From contig NC_042521.1 in the NCBI RefSeq assembly GCF_900963305.1, positions 6,219,614-6,283,613 of the forward strand: DNA of 64,000 nucleotides, written 5' to 3'. The notes beneath the pieces are model-generated. The model ran no database searches. It saw only the letters and a list, made by a program, of their open reading frames with translations, and was not told the origin of the DNA. The stretch is from Echeneis naucrates. Taxonomy: Eukaryota > Chordata > Actinopteri > Carangiformes > Echeneidae. Below, in pieces: positions 12,925 through 24,237 of the stretch. The number at the start of each line of letters is the position of its first letter. The stretch's first letter is position 1. The position numbers and the translations under genes were made by a program.

Positions 12925-13735
12925 ATGCACCAAAAGGTATTTGGCAAAGTCACAGCAAACAAAAAAAAAAAAGAAAAACAATAAAAAGAGGAAAAAAAAA
13001 AACAAAACAGGAGATTGGCCACAATTTTTGATTGACTTTTTATTCTTCATCCCTCATGAAAAAAAAAATCTGTATATATCTCTGAAAAAATGGACAGACC
13101 CCAGAATTGGCTCAAGATGATTGGCTGGAAAGCCTTTTGGCTGAAGAAAAGAACGTAACCGTTGTGGTGAATCATTTCTTACTTCTGCGGTTACATTGGG
13201 ACACGTGTCTTTAAAAAAAACACTCAAAACACTTTTATTGTTACTTTTTGTTCCTGATTCTTTTAAAGCCAACAATGAACATTTACAAAAAAGTGGACAT
13301 TCGTTCTCAAAAGTCTGAGAGGACATTAAATAATGATATTGCCTTGCAGGAAGTTTTTGTCCATGCCCTTTTCCTCCCCTCTCGTTCTTGTACTCCCTTT
13401 ATTTGTGGTTTCTCATAGTTGCATAGGGACTTGCTTGTAAATAAATGCATATGGTTAGAGCTTCAAACTTCATTTTTTGCAATGGTGGAGAAAAGAATCC
13501 ACAGGAAGAAAGAAATCAAAGTTTTGTAATGTGTATGCCTAGCATTTCTAGAGGTAGATAAATTGTGTTTTTTTAAAACTGATACCATAACTTCCTATGT
13601 TTTCTTTGAACTTGCCCAATAGAGTTTGGTTTGGCTTACCTTAAAAGCCTTAGCAGTTTGTTCTCTGATGTTCTTTGTATTTATAACTTTTACGTTTGTT
13701 CCATTTCAATAAAACTCAGCTGAGCATCAGTCAAT
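12925..13735 (+). other. hnrnpr 3' UTR with polyadenylation signal
   Basis: Follows the TAG stop. It is A- and T-rich and contains AATAAA at 13708-13713 (TTTCAATAAAACTCAG), the likely main 3' end signal. An earlier AATAAA occurs in the A-rich stretch at about 12981 and another near 13440, so shorter forms are possible. Confidence 0.6.
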
Positions 13736-13739
13736 TGTC

Positions 13740-14860
13740 AGATACTCAAATTCAGTGTTGTCATTCAGTATTTGATTTGATTTTTACCTCAATTCTCACA
13801 TTTGGATGAAGATCATCTAATCATAAAAGGCTGAAATTGTACAATCAGACAATGGGATAAGAGAACTTGAAAGGTGTTTGGAGGACATATTTATTGAACA
13901 GGATTTTAACCCTTTATTTTTCCAGTGCATGTTACATCAGCCTATAGTCATTTCCTGCAAAGATTAAATAGTATTAATATTGGAGCAATGCCACTAACTG
14001 CTAAAAGAGCAAAACGTGAATTTAACTCCTTGCCATTTCCCAAGGTTGTCCCTGTCTTTCAAACTTTGTGCACAGGTAAACGGTGTATGCTTTAGTGATA
14101 CCAGCCTGCCCTCAGTGAACCAGGCCCTCTGCTATTCATGAAGACAATGAAAACATCCAGTGCCTTACGTAGGTGATTGTCCTTTGTCCATTTAACTGTT
14201 GGTTATTAACCACTAGGTAAAAGAATGGTTGCTTCCTGTAGATCTACCTCAGTATTCACTTAATTTCCCAGCTGACACTTTGGCCAAAGTAATAAAGGCA
14301 AAGGAAACGCATTTCTTGTGCAGGACTCTAGAAATGAGAGCTTGTAGTTCAAGTTATGTCCAAAGTTTTTCATGCTTAGTCTTCATATGTCTCAATATAC
14401 TGTGCTTTGCAGCTGTAACTCCACTAGTGGCAATTAAGTTTGACCTCTGCTGAAGCATAGTCATACTGTATACAGCTGTTAACATGAACTTGAAAGATGA
14501 GGACAATCTTGGATATTGGCGAGATGTTGCTCACACTGGTTTGGTCCTGATACTGACATCATTACCACAGTTAGACCAACAGATTTGAATGGATTTGTAC
14601 CTGTATGCTGAGTTGTCTCCAATTCATTTTTTTTTTTTTTTATTTACAAAATCTGCACATCATCTCATCCTTTCTCTCCCTTTCAAGACACCAAGGATCT
14701 GACCATCCAAAGGGTTAAAATTCTAATAGCGTGCCTTAGCAAGTGATCACCTGTCAGAATGTGTTTGCCATAGAGAAGTGTTTTTAGCATCTGCCTTTTA
14801 GTACCATGGTATCATTGTATTTTGTTTCATTTGTCTGTCCTCTTATTCCAACCTGCCTAG
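13740..14860. other. Intergenic gap between hnrnpr and an unrecognised unit
   Basis: About 1.1 kb after the hnrnpr poly(A) signal with no exon or RNA gene that I can support. It contains one T(15) run near 14627-14641. It could hold the promoter of the small downstream transcription unit, but no start-site motif is clear. Confidence 0.4.
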
Positions 14861-16720
14861 GTGGAGAAGCATTGACAGCGGCACCGGTAGAATGAGGAAC
14901 TCACCTGAACGGTACTCAAGGGTGAGCTAGCCTTGCACAGAGTACTGTCTCCTCTCCTGTAGCTAATTGTAATCACTGGAGAAACACTAGTCATAATTAT
15001 ACTTTGCTTTTGTTATTGTCTCTTTCCAATATACTGTGCTACGAATCAAGCTTTTTAATTTAGTTGGAGTGGCACTTTTTTTCCAGGATATGAAGAATGA
15101 AAGACACTAAAGTTGACCGGAGAGCCACTGAAAATATTAAAATTAAGAGTGTAAGCAGCATCTCACTGACATTCGCACAAAGAGTGCACATTGCCCTTAG
15201 TGTATATTTTCTCCCTAAGCCAAATGGAAAATCTGACAATTTTAAGAGCCAAATGGCTGCTGCTTTAGACTTGGAGGGCAGTCAGTCAAGGATTTGGTAA
15301 GCACTACAAACCTCAGTACCCTGCAAGCACCTGTTGCCAAACTTGGCTTACTGCACCAAAATCATCTCAGCTGGCTGCACACATTCTGTGACTGGGAAGA
15401 GGGGGGGTGGAAATTTCTTTTCCTAAGCCACTAGAGGTAGCACTTCCAACACCAGCGCTGCTCCATTGTTCCTGTATCCGATGCTGCATGTTGGCAATCA
15501 AAGCCGTACAGGCGCTAAATACCAGTTAGATATTACCACAATGAGGTGTTTTTAAAAACGTTGAATTAGTAGTGGGAATAATGAGTTAAATATTGGTCAA
15601 ATTAGCTGATTTTGGAACAATGGATGTCTCAAACCTGATGTCTTTACCTTTTAACACCACAAGATGGCAGTAGGAGGGCTACATTATTTATATTGCACAG
15701 GTAAGACGGGGATGCAGGAATCACATTAGCTAATTATATAATTTGATGCAATTTTTTGGGGGGGTTTGCATTGAAGTGCCATCAGCTGCTGGAGTGTCTT
15801 GAAACAGCTTCTCATATCAGAACTGTGTCTTTATATGTTGCCTCTTGTCACCAGGCAGTAAAGGAGCTGCCCCCATCCATGTGAATGAGTTCACACAAAT
15901 GGAAGGGACAAATTGGTAAGACTGTTCATTATCTGAACTAGTGCTCAGAAAGTCTCAACATTCCTCTATTATGAGATTTGTTAGAGTTAAAGCATAATGT
16001 TTGATGTCCTGCTGTTCTCCTTATCTGTTTCCTTCTCAGAGTAAGTAACTGTAATTTTTGAGCATCAAGTGACTAAACACTTTTTCTGTTAAAGAGCTGT
16101 TGCATCACAATATACAGTCTAGAGTGTGTGTAATGGCACATTGGTGCTTATAAACTGATCAACTAAGGATTAACGTGTCCTTGTCTTTTGCAGTACAGAC
16201 CAGGACACAAACGTGCAAACAAGATTCATCAAAGGGATTCACATCCCTGAAAAAGATGATGTCCAGCATCCACACAAACACATGCTGGTGTCCCTGTTCA
16301 CAGCTCAGCAGGCAGCAGAGGTGAGACATAATAGCGGCATAGTGGCAGCTACGCTGGTATCAGAACACTTGAGTTTGTAGTATTTGTATGGCCTGAATAA
16401 GTTCTCTGTGCCACATTGATATTTTAATTGATCTGTGTTGCAGAAGTGACCCAGCTGCATCCAGCAGACTACTGCTTCCTTACCCAGCCAAGGGATTTCC
16501 CACTGTAAAGACAGATCGTCTGTTTCTCTTAATAATTCAATACATTTTACACTTCCCAACAAAATATATGTGTGTTTGTTTGATGATATTTCATTTCCAG
16601 CTTCTTAACATCTGAGAACATTATTTCTTGTTTGGAGCCTTTGGAGAAGTCAATCTGAATTTTGTGTATTATTTTTAAGCTAAGTAAAATGCACAATAAA
16701 CATAATTTTGTTGTGTACTT
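14861..16720 (+). ncRNA. Unrecognised spliced transcription unit (non-coding or small-protein gene)
   Basis: Possible exons with splice consensus: 14861-14921 (CCTAG before, GTGAGC after), 15087-15148 (TTTCCAG before), 15855-15915 (CACCAG before, GTAAGA after), 16194-16320 (TTTTGCAG before, GTGAGA after), and a last exon from 16444 (TGTTGCAG before). A canonical AATAAA lies at 16695-16700. That run of boundaries on one strand suggests a real transcript between hnrnpr and dnajc8. I recognise no homologue. It may be a lncRNA or encode the small protein listed separately. Confidence 0.4.
15097..16449 (+). CDS. Hypothetical small protein, about 81 aa (spliced)
   Basis: Joining 15097-15148, 15855-15915, 16194-16320 and 16444-16449 keeps one open frame through three introns with matching phases (1, 2, 0). 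It starts MKDTKVDRRATENIKIK and ends TAQQAAEK before TGA. The third exon is open for 42 codons and includes GIHIPEKDDVQHPHKHM. The weak point is the first donor (AAGA|GTGTAAG, non-optimal). No signal peptide, membrane segment or known motif is seen; the C-terminal part is His- and acid-rich. I do not recognise the family. It could be a chance frame in a non-coding RNA. Confidence 0.28.
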
Positions 16721-16724
16721 CAGC

Positions 16725-17265
16725 AGTAAAACAGATTAGATATTGGGGCTGTCAGGTGTATATTGATCCACAGTCTGTCCAGAGCTGCCCCTGAAGGTGT
16801 TGAGTTACATTTAGACCTTCAGATGGCTGAAGTGAATTTCCAAGCTGATCAACAGCCTGTAAATCTTATTGTTTGTACTTAAAATCGGGCTTTTGTTTAT
16901 TTTCTCTGATAAATGTGGCAGAATAGTCAGAGTCTCTGAAAATGACTCTTCAGGTTAAAGCGGAAATGTCTAATTTTACTCACTCTTTTCTTCAGTTTAA
17001 TTAAACCAAGAATCCTGTTTGGTCAAAAGAAAACAGCAAGCGGCGTTTAGAATACACATTTGATGTAGACAAAATAAAATATGACTTTTTTTTATTAAAT
17101 AAATAAAATTTCTGTAATTAATTTGTTGATGTAATTCAATTGCCTTAAATCCCGTTTAAATCGTTTTATTGATTAATTCTTATATTTGGATCACTTGTTT
17201 AAAAAAAAAAAAAAAAAAAAGCTGATTATTAATCATTGGTCCCTTCTGCGTTAATTTTAGCGTGA
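16725..17265. other. Short intergenic gap upstream of dnajc8
   Basis: AT-rich sequence with A/T runs (for example A(20) at about 17201-17220). No exon or RNA gene seen. The proximal dnajc8 promoter follows. Confidence 0.5.
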
Positions 17266-17325
17266 GCGCTTGGTCACGTGACACCACTACGTCACATGTA
17301 AACCAGGGGGAAGATGGCGGCCGCC
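17266..17325 (+). promoter_or_regulatory. dnajc8 core promoter: CACGTG palindrome, CRE half-site, YY1-type start
   Basis: GTCACGTGAC at 17273-17282 is a perfect 10-bp palindrome matching the E-box used by TFEB/USF/MYC-type factors. TACGTCAC at 17288-17295 resembles a CRE half-site. The start codon sits in GAAGATGGCGGCCGC, the arrangement of a YY1 element placed over the translation start, as in many short-leader housekeeping genes. Binding is inferred from the motifs only. Confidence 0.5.
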
Positions 17326-19764
17326 GGAGGAGAACCTTCTCAGATGGTGTCGGATGAATTATTTCAGAACTTTTACACGGAGGTAGGACGGAGTCTGGGT
17401 GGTTGTGTGTGTTTCGAAGGTGTCGGTCGCTGTCCCTCCACCCTCCAGGTCTGATACCGGCCGGTGTTTGTGTTTGTCGGCGGCGAGGCCTCGCAGACGT
17501 GAACATCAGCTAACGACAGGGAGCTAACGTGAACCGAGCAGCTCCTCTCATTTCTTATTTCTTCCTTTACTGCCGTCGACAGTCGGATAAATGTTGGCCG
17601 GTCCAGCCGCTGATGGCTTCACAGGAAGCTGTGTCCTCTTTGGTCAGCCGCACCGAATGAAAAGATGCAGATCGGCTCTGCTCTGGTTGATTTCTGAGCG
17701 TGTTCCCAGGAAAGGCTGCTGATGCTGTTTGGTGTTTTCTGCAGGTGAAGCAGATTGAGAAGCGGGACTCCGTGTTGACCTCCAAGCAGCAGATAGACAG
17801 ACTGCTCAGACCTGGAGCATCCTACTTCAATCTCAATCCTTTCGAGGTGAGTGTTGACTTTTCAGCGTTACAGCTTTATGACTCTGGCTGCACAGCGGAT
17901 CTGGAAACTGTTCACACCTTCCTCTGATCATCAGTCAGTAAATGTTGTAAAAAGGTACAGTGAGTCTGACCACCAGGAGCTAAACCCAAAGTATGGATTC
18001 ATACTGAGATGAAATGGTGGAAAAGCACGAAAGGCTGAATGTTCAAAACATATTGCAGTTATGGTGATGTATACTGCCATTTATATTGGATTATTTTTCT
18101 ATTTCAAATTCATATACTTTTTAAAAATTAATTTTAATCAGAATGTGATAATAAACGTGTCCCTCACAGCTGGGAAATATGTTGCTTATCATCTGCTGAC
18201 TCATCTGAGCAATCAGCAAATTAGAGCTCCCATGACATGGAGATATTTTAGTTTCTATTATAATTTGATCAATTAGAAGTGTCCGCTGTTCCATCACACC
18301 TGGATTTCAGCGTAATGCTTATCTAAATGAAGTCGAATGAATAAAATCTCAACATGGTTTTCAGGTGTTGCAAATTGACCCAGAAGCAACAGATGATGAA
18401 CTGAAGAAAAGATTTCGAGCGGTAAGCAAAATAAAAGATAAAGCCGTCTGTCCTGCGGATATAGTGATGATGTTTTGATGTGATTTTATTTATTTATTTC
18501 TTTTTCTTTTTTTTTTTTATTCCTAATCTTTGGTCTTTTTAACTGCGTAGTTGTCAATTTTGGTCCATCCAGACAAAAATCAGGATGACCCAGACAGAGC
18601 ACAGAAAGCCTTTGAAGGTAAATTCCTTATAATCCTGATTGATTCATATGTGCTGTTGGTACACCCTTTAAGTTTATTACACCTGAACGTGTCACTGTTG
18701 TAGCTGTGGATAAGGCGTATAAACTCCTCCTGGACCCTGAACAGAAGAAAAGGGCCTTAGATGTGATCCATGCAGGAAAGGAATATGTGGAGCATATGGT
18801 GAGTGTTCGATACATTCCCATACTTTTTTATTTGGGGCATTTTGCTCTTGTTGCTCAGCTCTCCTGTTCAGCCTTCGTTTTGGTAACATTTCTCTGCCAT
18901 TTTGTGCTTCCAACAGGTAAAGGAGAAAAGGAAACAGCTGAAGAAAGATGGGAAGTCATTGGATGTGGAGGAGGACGATCCTGAAATGGTAGGTCATAGT
19001 CATAAAAATCGACAATGTTGGAAATTAAAAATATTATGACCAAACTCAAGATTATATTGAGAGAGAAAAGTTATATTAAAATGGTTGTTGTCTTTTTAAG
19101 ATGTTTTGGAAATATTTTATTTTAGAGGTCTGACATTTTCTCAGCTGTTCACAGCTAATTAGAGTTAGGATGCTTGTCATTATTTCTCATACGTAACTTG
19201 TCCTCTTCCAGTTCAAACAAGCAGTGTACAAACAGACCATGAAGCTTTTTGCAGAGCTGGAAATCAAAAGGAAGGAAAGGGAAGCAAAGGAAATGCATGA
19301 AAGGTAAACGATAAACACTTAAAATCTCATCTTTTTTATAAAATACGTGCATGCCTTCCTTTTAATTGTCCATCACATTTGCCAAAAGTTTAAATGTTAT
19401 GTCAGATTTTAAAATAAACAGAGCATGCATGGGATCAGAATGTCACAGACTTGTTCTCCCTGTCCATTTAAAGGAAAAGGGCAAGAGAAGAAGAAATTGA
19501 AGCAGCAGAGAAAGCAAAGCGAGAGAGAGAATGGCAGAAAAACTTTGAGGTGTGTTCCTCACTTCACCTATTGCATACGTGATCTTGTTTTTGCTGTTTT
19601 TGACCACCACCTGTTTTTTCCAACCCCTGCATCACAAAAACAAGGAAACAAGAGATGGACGCGTGGACAGCTGGAGAAACTTCCAGGCCAAAGGCAAAAG
19701 CAAGGAGAAGAAGAACAGGTCTTTCCTCAAACCCCCGAAAGTGAAGATGGAACAGAGGGAATGA
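17314..19764 (+). CDS. dnajc8: DnaJ homolog subfamily C member 8
   Basis: Nuclear J-domain protein linked to the spliceosome and to Hsp70 regulation. Coding exons: 17314-17382, 17745-17846, 18365-18421, 18551-18617, 18704-18798, 18917-18988, 19212-19303, 19474-19549, 19645-19764; phases agree and give 249 aa (human 253). The J domain begins near residue 58 (VLQIDPEATDDELKKRFRA) and carries the HPD motif at 82-84, needed to stimulate Hsp70 ATPase. Residues about 128-230 are a long Lys/Glu/Arg-rich helix, and the C-terminus is basic (KGKSKEKKNRSFLKPP), a likely nuclear signal. The start is the first ATG after the promoter, in a strong ATGGCGGCC context. It converges tail to tail on the complexin-like gene. 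Confidence 0.95.
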
Positions 19765-20056
19765 TGCTGTAAAATTGGACTTGATTAGATTAAAGCCCCA
19801 CTGTTTAAAAACACCCTGTTTTGTGTATCCTCACCTCGTCATCTACAGTTAGCTGTAAAGTCATCAGGATACTTGTACAACAACTTCCTCGTAGTTTTGT
19901 ACTTGGTTTTCTAATGTACATATTTGTGATCTGGATCCTGAGATCAATACCTGCCTCATGTAAGAAAGAATTAATGCATCTTCCCTTTCTGTAACTGACG
20001 AGAAAAGTGTGGTTTGTCCTTGTTTTTGCTGATTTTTTTTTTTTTTTTTTTAACTA

Positions 20057-20062
20057 AATAAA
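20057..20062 (+). terminator. dnajc8 polyadenylation signal
   Basis: AATAAA after a T(20) run, about 290 nt past the dnajc8 stop. The opposite-strand signal of the convergent gene lies at 20505-20510, leaving a gap of roughly 430 bp with no other feature seen. Confidence 0.65.
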
Positions 20063-20504
20063 GCTTGGTATCAACAAGCCTACATTACTGTGGTCAACAA
20101 AGCTGAGCCTAAAATTTGTCTTAAGGTAAAGTGCTGGGAAAAGCTGCGCTCACAACACCGTTCTGTGAATGTGTGTTGTTTCTAAGGATCTGGTCATTAC
20201 AGGTCCTTTTAAAGGCAGAACAGGAAATGTACAGAGCAGTTTTACAATACATTGAGTCTTCAACGCAAGAGTTTACAGTGTCAGGATGCCCAAATTAGCT
20301 CTGCATGTTTAAAATCTTAAGTAAAATAAGTTTAAACAAAAAACACAATCAGTATTCTTTGCACCAAATTTTTCTGATTTGAGAAAAGTAAATAAAATGC
20401 TTTTTACCTGATTAGTCTCCACTTTGGATTTCAAATGATTCCACAAAATAAAACTAGCTGAGGTGTGAACACAATAAGCCACATATCCAGTTTATATATT
20501 AATC

Positions 20505-20510
20505 TTTATT
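20505..20510 (-). terminator. Polyadenylation signal of the complexin-like gene
   Basis: TTTATT on + reads AATAAA on -, within a Lys/Asn-poor AT-rich 3' UTR about 256 nt past the stop at 20766. Confidence 0.6.
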
Positions 20511-20765
20511 AAAAATAGACCAACATAGAAATTGTGTGGTCTCATTAGATACACTGTACAATAAATTGTCAAAGAATCACAAGCTCTCGAGACTCTAGTG
20601 AAGCTACGCAATTTCTAAGGAAAATAAATAACCCCCCAAAGGAGTTAACCAGTGTGTTATTTTTAAACCCAAGTCGCCCGTGAAGGAATCACAGGGCCCT
20701 TTCTCATAAATGTCTTTGAGTACAAAGGATCATTTCTTTAGCCTGACTTCCGTTAAAATGTTTTC

Positions 20766-21609
20766 TCACATGACTTTGCACTGATCTCCACCTGCAGCAG
20801 GAGCAGCAGTTGTGCCTCCCATCAGTTCGTCCAGACTGAGGCCCTGAAACGCTCCGAAGAAGGAATCATCCTTTACTGCCGCTGGTTTTCTAGCTGTGGT
20901 GGTCTGCTGCAGGTGGAAGAGAAGGTGATGAATGTGGGCATAAAAAGAAATCTGGATATTTCGATTTAATTTTAGTGTCCACGTACCTTTGGGAGGGAGT
21001 GGTGGCTCCTGAAGTGGGTTCTTCTGACAGTTCTCTCTGTGTTCTTCTTGGCCAGGGTGGCCTGCTGTCGTTTCCTTTGGCAAACAGCACAAGGCAACAT
21101 TAGACAGCACATGGGAAAGCAGCTTATTCATGTGACAAACAGTCTTATCCTCACTAAGTCTGTCTGACTAAGAGTCTCAGCTGGATAACAAGACAGTATC
21201 TGAAAACTTGTCATGACATTGTTAAAAAAAAAAAAAAAAAAAAAAAAAGAGGTGGCCCACAAAAAGAGTCTCACGATTGCATGTTTGGAAATTGGACAGA
21301 AAATGTCTGTACCAGACTGAACCATAATATCCCTGTTAAACTATGAATTGCGATGTTTGGGAATGTAGCCATTCGGCGGCTGTACCTCTCTCTCTGCAGT
21401 TCAGCCTGGTACACTCGGAGCCAGGAGTCGGGAACATTCTGGCTGCTGCAGGGAAGGCTTCTCCTCCGACTGACGCTCTTCCTGCATGTGAAGCTGTTTC
21501 TGCGGACTGACTCACTCCTCTTGGCCCCTCTTTTCTTAGAAGCCTTTTTTCCTGACACACAGCTGGTGAACTGCTTCAGGGGAGCACCCAGCGACATGAG
21601 GGAATCCAT
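20766..21609 (-). CDS. Divergent complexin-3/4-like protein with CAAX box
   Basis: Complexins clamp and trigger SNARE-driven vesicle fusion; the 3/4 branch is membrane-bound by farnesylation and works at ribbon synapses. Coding exons 21386-21609, 20987-21074 and 20766-20906 join in phase to give 150 aa. Residues 82-104 (LAKKNTERTVRRTHFRS then HHSLPK) line up with the central helix and RLPK motif of CPLX3/4. Residues 65-80 form a basic helix where others have a mixed or acidic accessory helix. The C-terminus CKVM is a CAAX box. The N-terminus MDSLMSLGAPLKQF resembles the amphipathic start of CPLX3. Odd points: Arg/Ser-rich residues 20-55, and His99-His100 where Lys-Tyr is usual. It may correspond to the fish gene called cplx4c, but I am not sure. 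The start is the first ATG after an in-frame stop. Confidence 0.6.
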
Positions 21610-21703
21610 TTTCTGAGTTGGCCCTGTGCTGTGTTTGTTGGCTTTATCTGACAAACGTCAGTGATGTTGCTCTTCTGATTTGCACCAGGAAGGCAGCTTT
21701 TAT

Positions 21704-22080
21704 CTGCAAAAACACAGAAAAATTATGCCCACTGAGAATAGTATTAATAGTTATGCTGGCTTCATTTACATTAAAAAAAAAAAGTGAGACATAGAATTAC
21801 AGCATTTCAAGTAAACCTGAGTCCAGAGTTCTTTCTACCGCTGTCACGTTTGGACATTAAAAGTCCAAATGAAGGATGTGACTTACCTCACAGTTATCTC
21901 CTTTATGCACAATCAGCTGTTGGGCTCATTTGCCAAAGCTGTAAAGTGTGAAGTTCCTCCGTAGCATGAGTAGCATTCGTGTATGACTCCTCTGCTCTGC
22001 TGCTGTCACTGTCTTCTCTTATGAGGATTTGACCGATGACCTCGCTGGTACTCAAGAAGGATTAGCTGAAGACGCAACGC
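21704..22080 (-). promoter_or_regulatory. Probable 5' UTR exon(s) and promoter of the complexin-like gene
   Basis: On the - strand, an acceptor TTTTTGCAG ends at about 21706 just upstream of the start exon. A matching donor ...AACTGTGAG|GTAAGT lies at about 21892. An untranslated first exon therefore probably runs from somewhere near 22050 to 21893. The exact start site is not visible. Confidence 0.35.
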
Positions 22081-22771
22081 TCGTTTATCTCATTAACTAC
22101 GGAGCAACTCCAAAAAACCTACTCAGGAAAACACCTGTTTGTTTACACTTGACCGATGAAATAACTCATATCAGGTTGACGCTTTAACACGTGTTTAGAC
22201 CTAAAATGGGTGAGCTGTAATAAGTTCACAAGTCAAAATCTTCATTTTAATATGAAGCACCTGAATAGTTTTGACTTTCAGAGACAGCAGATGTCGTCAT
22301 CTGTGATTAGGGGCCAGGAAAAGTCAGACAGATGGAGCGTTGACAGACCAGAAGCTGGAATGTGACTTTTGTGACGCAGAGGAGTTCTTCCTTTCCCCCC
22401 CTCATGACAGGAGAGCCTCATTGACTGGAGACATTAAGCACCTGAGTCACAAGAGTGAATGACTCATTTCATTCATCACTTCATTCACTCAGTGAATCAG
22501 GACTGAATCCAGCTCTGAAGAGAAATAACTCCCAGTCATCCACAAATAACGTTCCTGGCTTTGATGCTTCAGGTACTCAGTATTTGGGGCACAAAAGTAA
22601 ATCACCCAACAATCTACTTGGCAAAAACAAGTGTTTCTGTTTAATACCAGTATGATATGAAGAGCTACAGCTGTTGCTGTAGCCCCTTGCAGAACCATAA
22701 ATTCACTGGAATGACAAGGGAAAGAATAACCACCGAGTAATGCTAATAACCAAAGCAGGCTGCAACATTAC

Positions 22772-23029
22772 CAACAGATGGGAAGCCTGGTTGCTGAAGC
22801 AGTGAAACACCTGTTGCAGCAGATCCTGTTTCCCTCTGTTCCTGCGTGACAGGGCAACAGCTGAGCTGAGAGTTTGGAAGGAAATCAAAGAGCAGTTAGT
22901 TTTGAATAGAAATTAACTTAACAAAATGCATAACAGGAAGCAAAAAACAACCAAGTGTAAGTGACTTACCCAGCGCCAGAAGTTGTTTTTGGAGAGGTCA
23001 ACAAGCGCTCGTGTCCTCACAGCTTTGGA
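22772..23029 (-). other. Two orphan exon-like segments, gene unknown
   Basis: Segment 22970-23029 (60 nt, after TTTTCAG, before GTAAGT) is open in one frame (SKAVRTRALVDLSKNNFWRW). Segment 22772-22865 (94 nt, after CTCTCAG, before GTAATG) has an open frame containing GKQDLLQQVFHCFSNQASHLL, but the two frames do not join in phase. A possible donor GGCTGAG|GTAAAT at 23256 would be a third piece. They could be 5' exons of the complexin-like gene, a non-coding RNA or chance. Confidence 0.22.
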
Positions 23030-23774
23030 CTGAAAATTTAAATATTCTTAAAGACACTCATAACACAAGTAACATGGCATGAAGGTCTAAAGGTTAAGTC
23101 CTGCAATCTAACTCTGTTTAAAAGAACTATCAACAATAAAAGGAAATCTTTAAAGGTGAACTTACACATCCATTTTTCAAGCAATAAATACATACAAGTG
23201 ATGTATTTATTATACGGTATGTCCCTTTAGACGGGTAGCATTTCGACACATTTACCTCAGCCACCACACTGATCGTTCTACCTGTCATCCAGCAGCAGCA
23301 TTAGTCAGCGAGTTAAGAGATGGACTCAGACACAGAGGTGATATTTAAAGACAGGGTGCCTCCTGTTCGCTACCAGAGGCCCAAACTGATACCAAGAGCA
23401 CCATAAGCCTCTGGCATGGAGGACTTAACTTTAATTCTACGCAATCATACATATGTACAGTTTTATACGCTTTAATTTCATACAAAAAAACGAGTCATTT
23501 ACAGATGGGGGTGGGGAGTGTGACCTATCGAAACTCAAAATAAATACGCCAACAGAAGTTGGGTGTGGCTCATTGGCTACCACCAGGAGCTGTGTGCTTA
23601 ACCTGTATGGCGAGACTTCAGCTCTGACCATATCACACATGGAAAAAGGCAGTCTGTTGTGTATGTGAGCATAATCCCATGGCTAATGCTGAAATACTAA
23701 GAGGTCTCCAAGCAAAACATCATGGACCTGTCATCCACTCCTTCCACACCTCTATACACGCACGCAAACGCGCG

Positions 23775-23932
<158 letters not shown>

Positions 23933-24231
23933 AAGCATTGCATAACATAACCAACAGACATATCTATCAATAAGAAAGGCTACAGAGGCCTGCATGTGTG
24001 GAGTGTCTATCACCATTATCATCTCATCAGCGAATAATAAACATAATGAGCAGAGATTGAGGACAGAAGTTACTTGCAGGTTCAAAGGAAAAGTTATCCA
24101 ATTTTTCTCATTTGATATAAGCATAAGAAAATGTCTTTTATGTCAGTATGTTTTGAATTGTGTGGGTGAAGACTGCATATACAGCTCCATATCCTTTTTA
24201 CCCTTTCCTTAGACATTGGAGTCAGCAGACA

Positions 24232-24237
24232 TTTATT
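24232..24237 (-). terminator. clk2 polyadenylation signal
   Basis: TTTATT on + (AATAAA on -), about 490 nt past the clk2 stop. It is the first canonical signal downstream, so the clk2 3' UTR probably runs 24729 to about 24215. Confidence 0.55.

Noticed and set aside
22689-22706. 18-base word GCAGAACCATAAATTCAC shared with about 52773
   Set aside because: Flanks do not match, so it is probably coincidence in AT-rich DNA and not a repeat family; noted only in the gap description.
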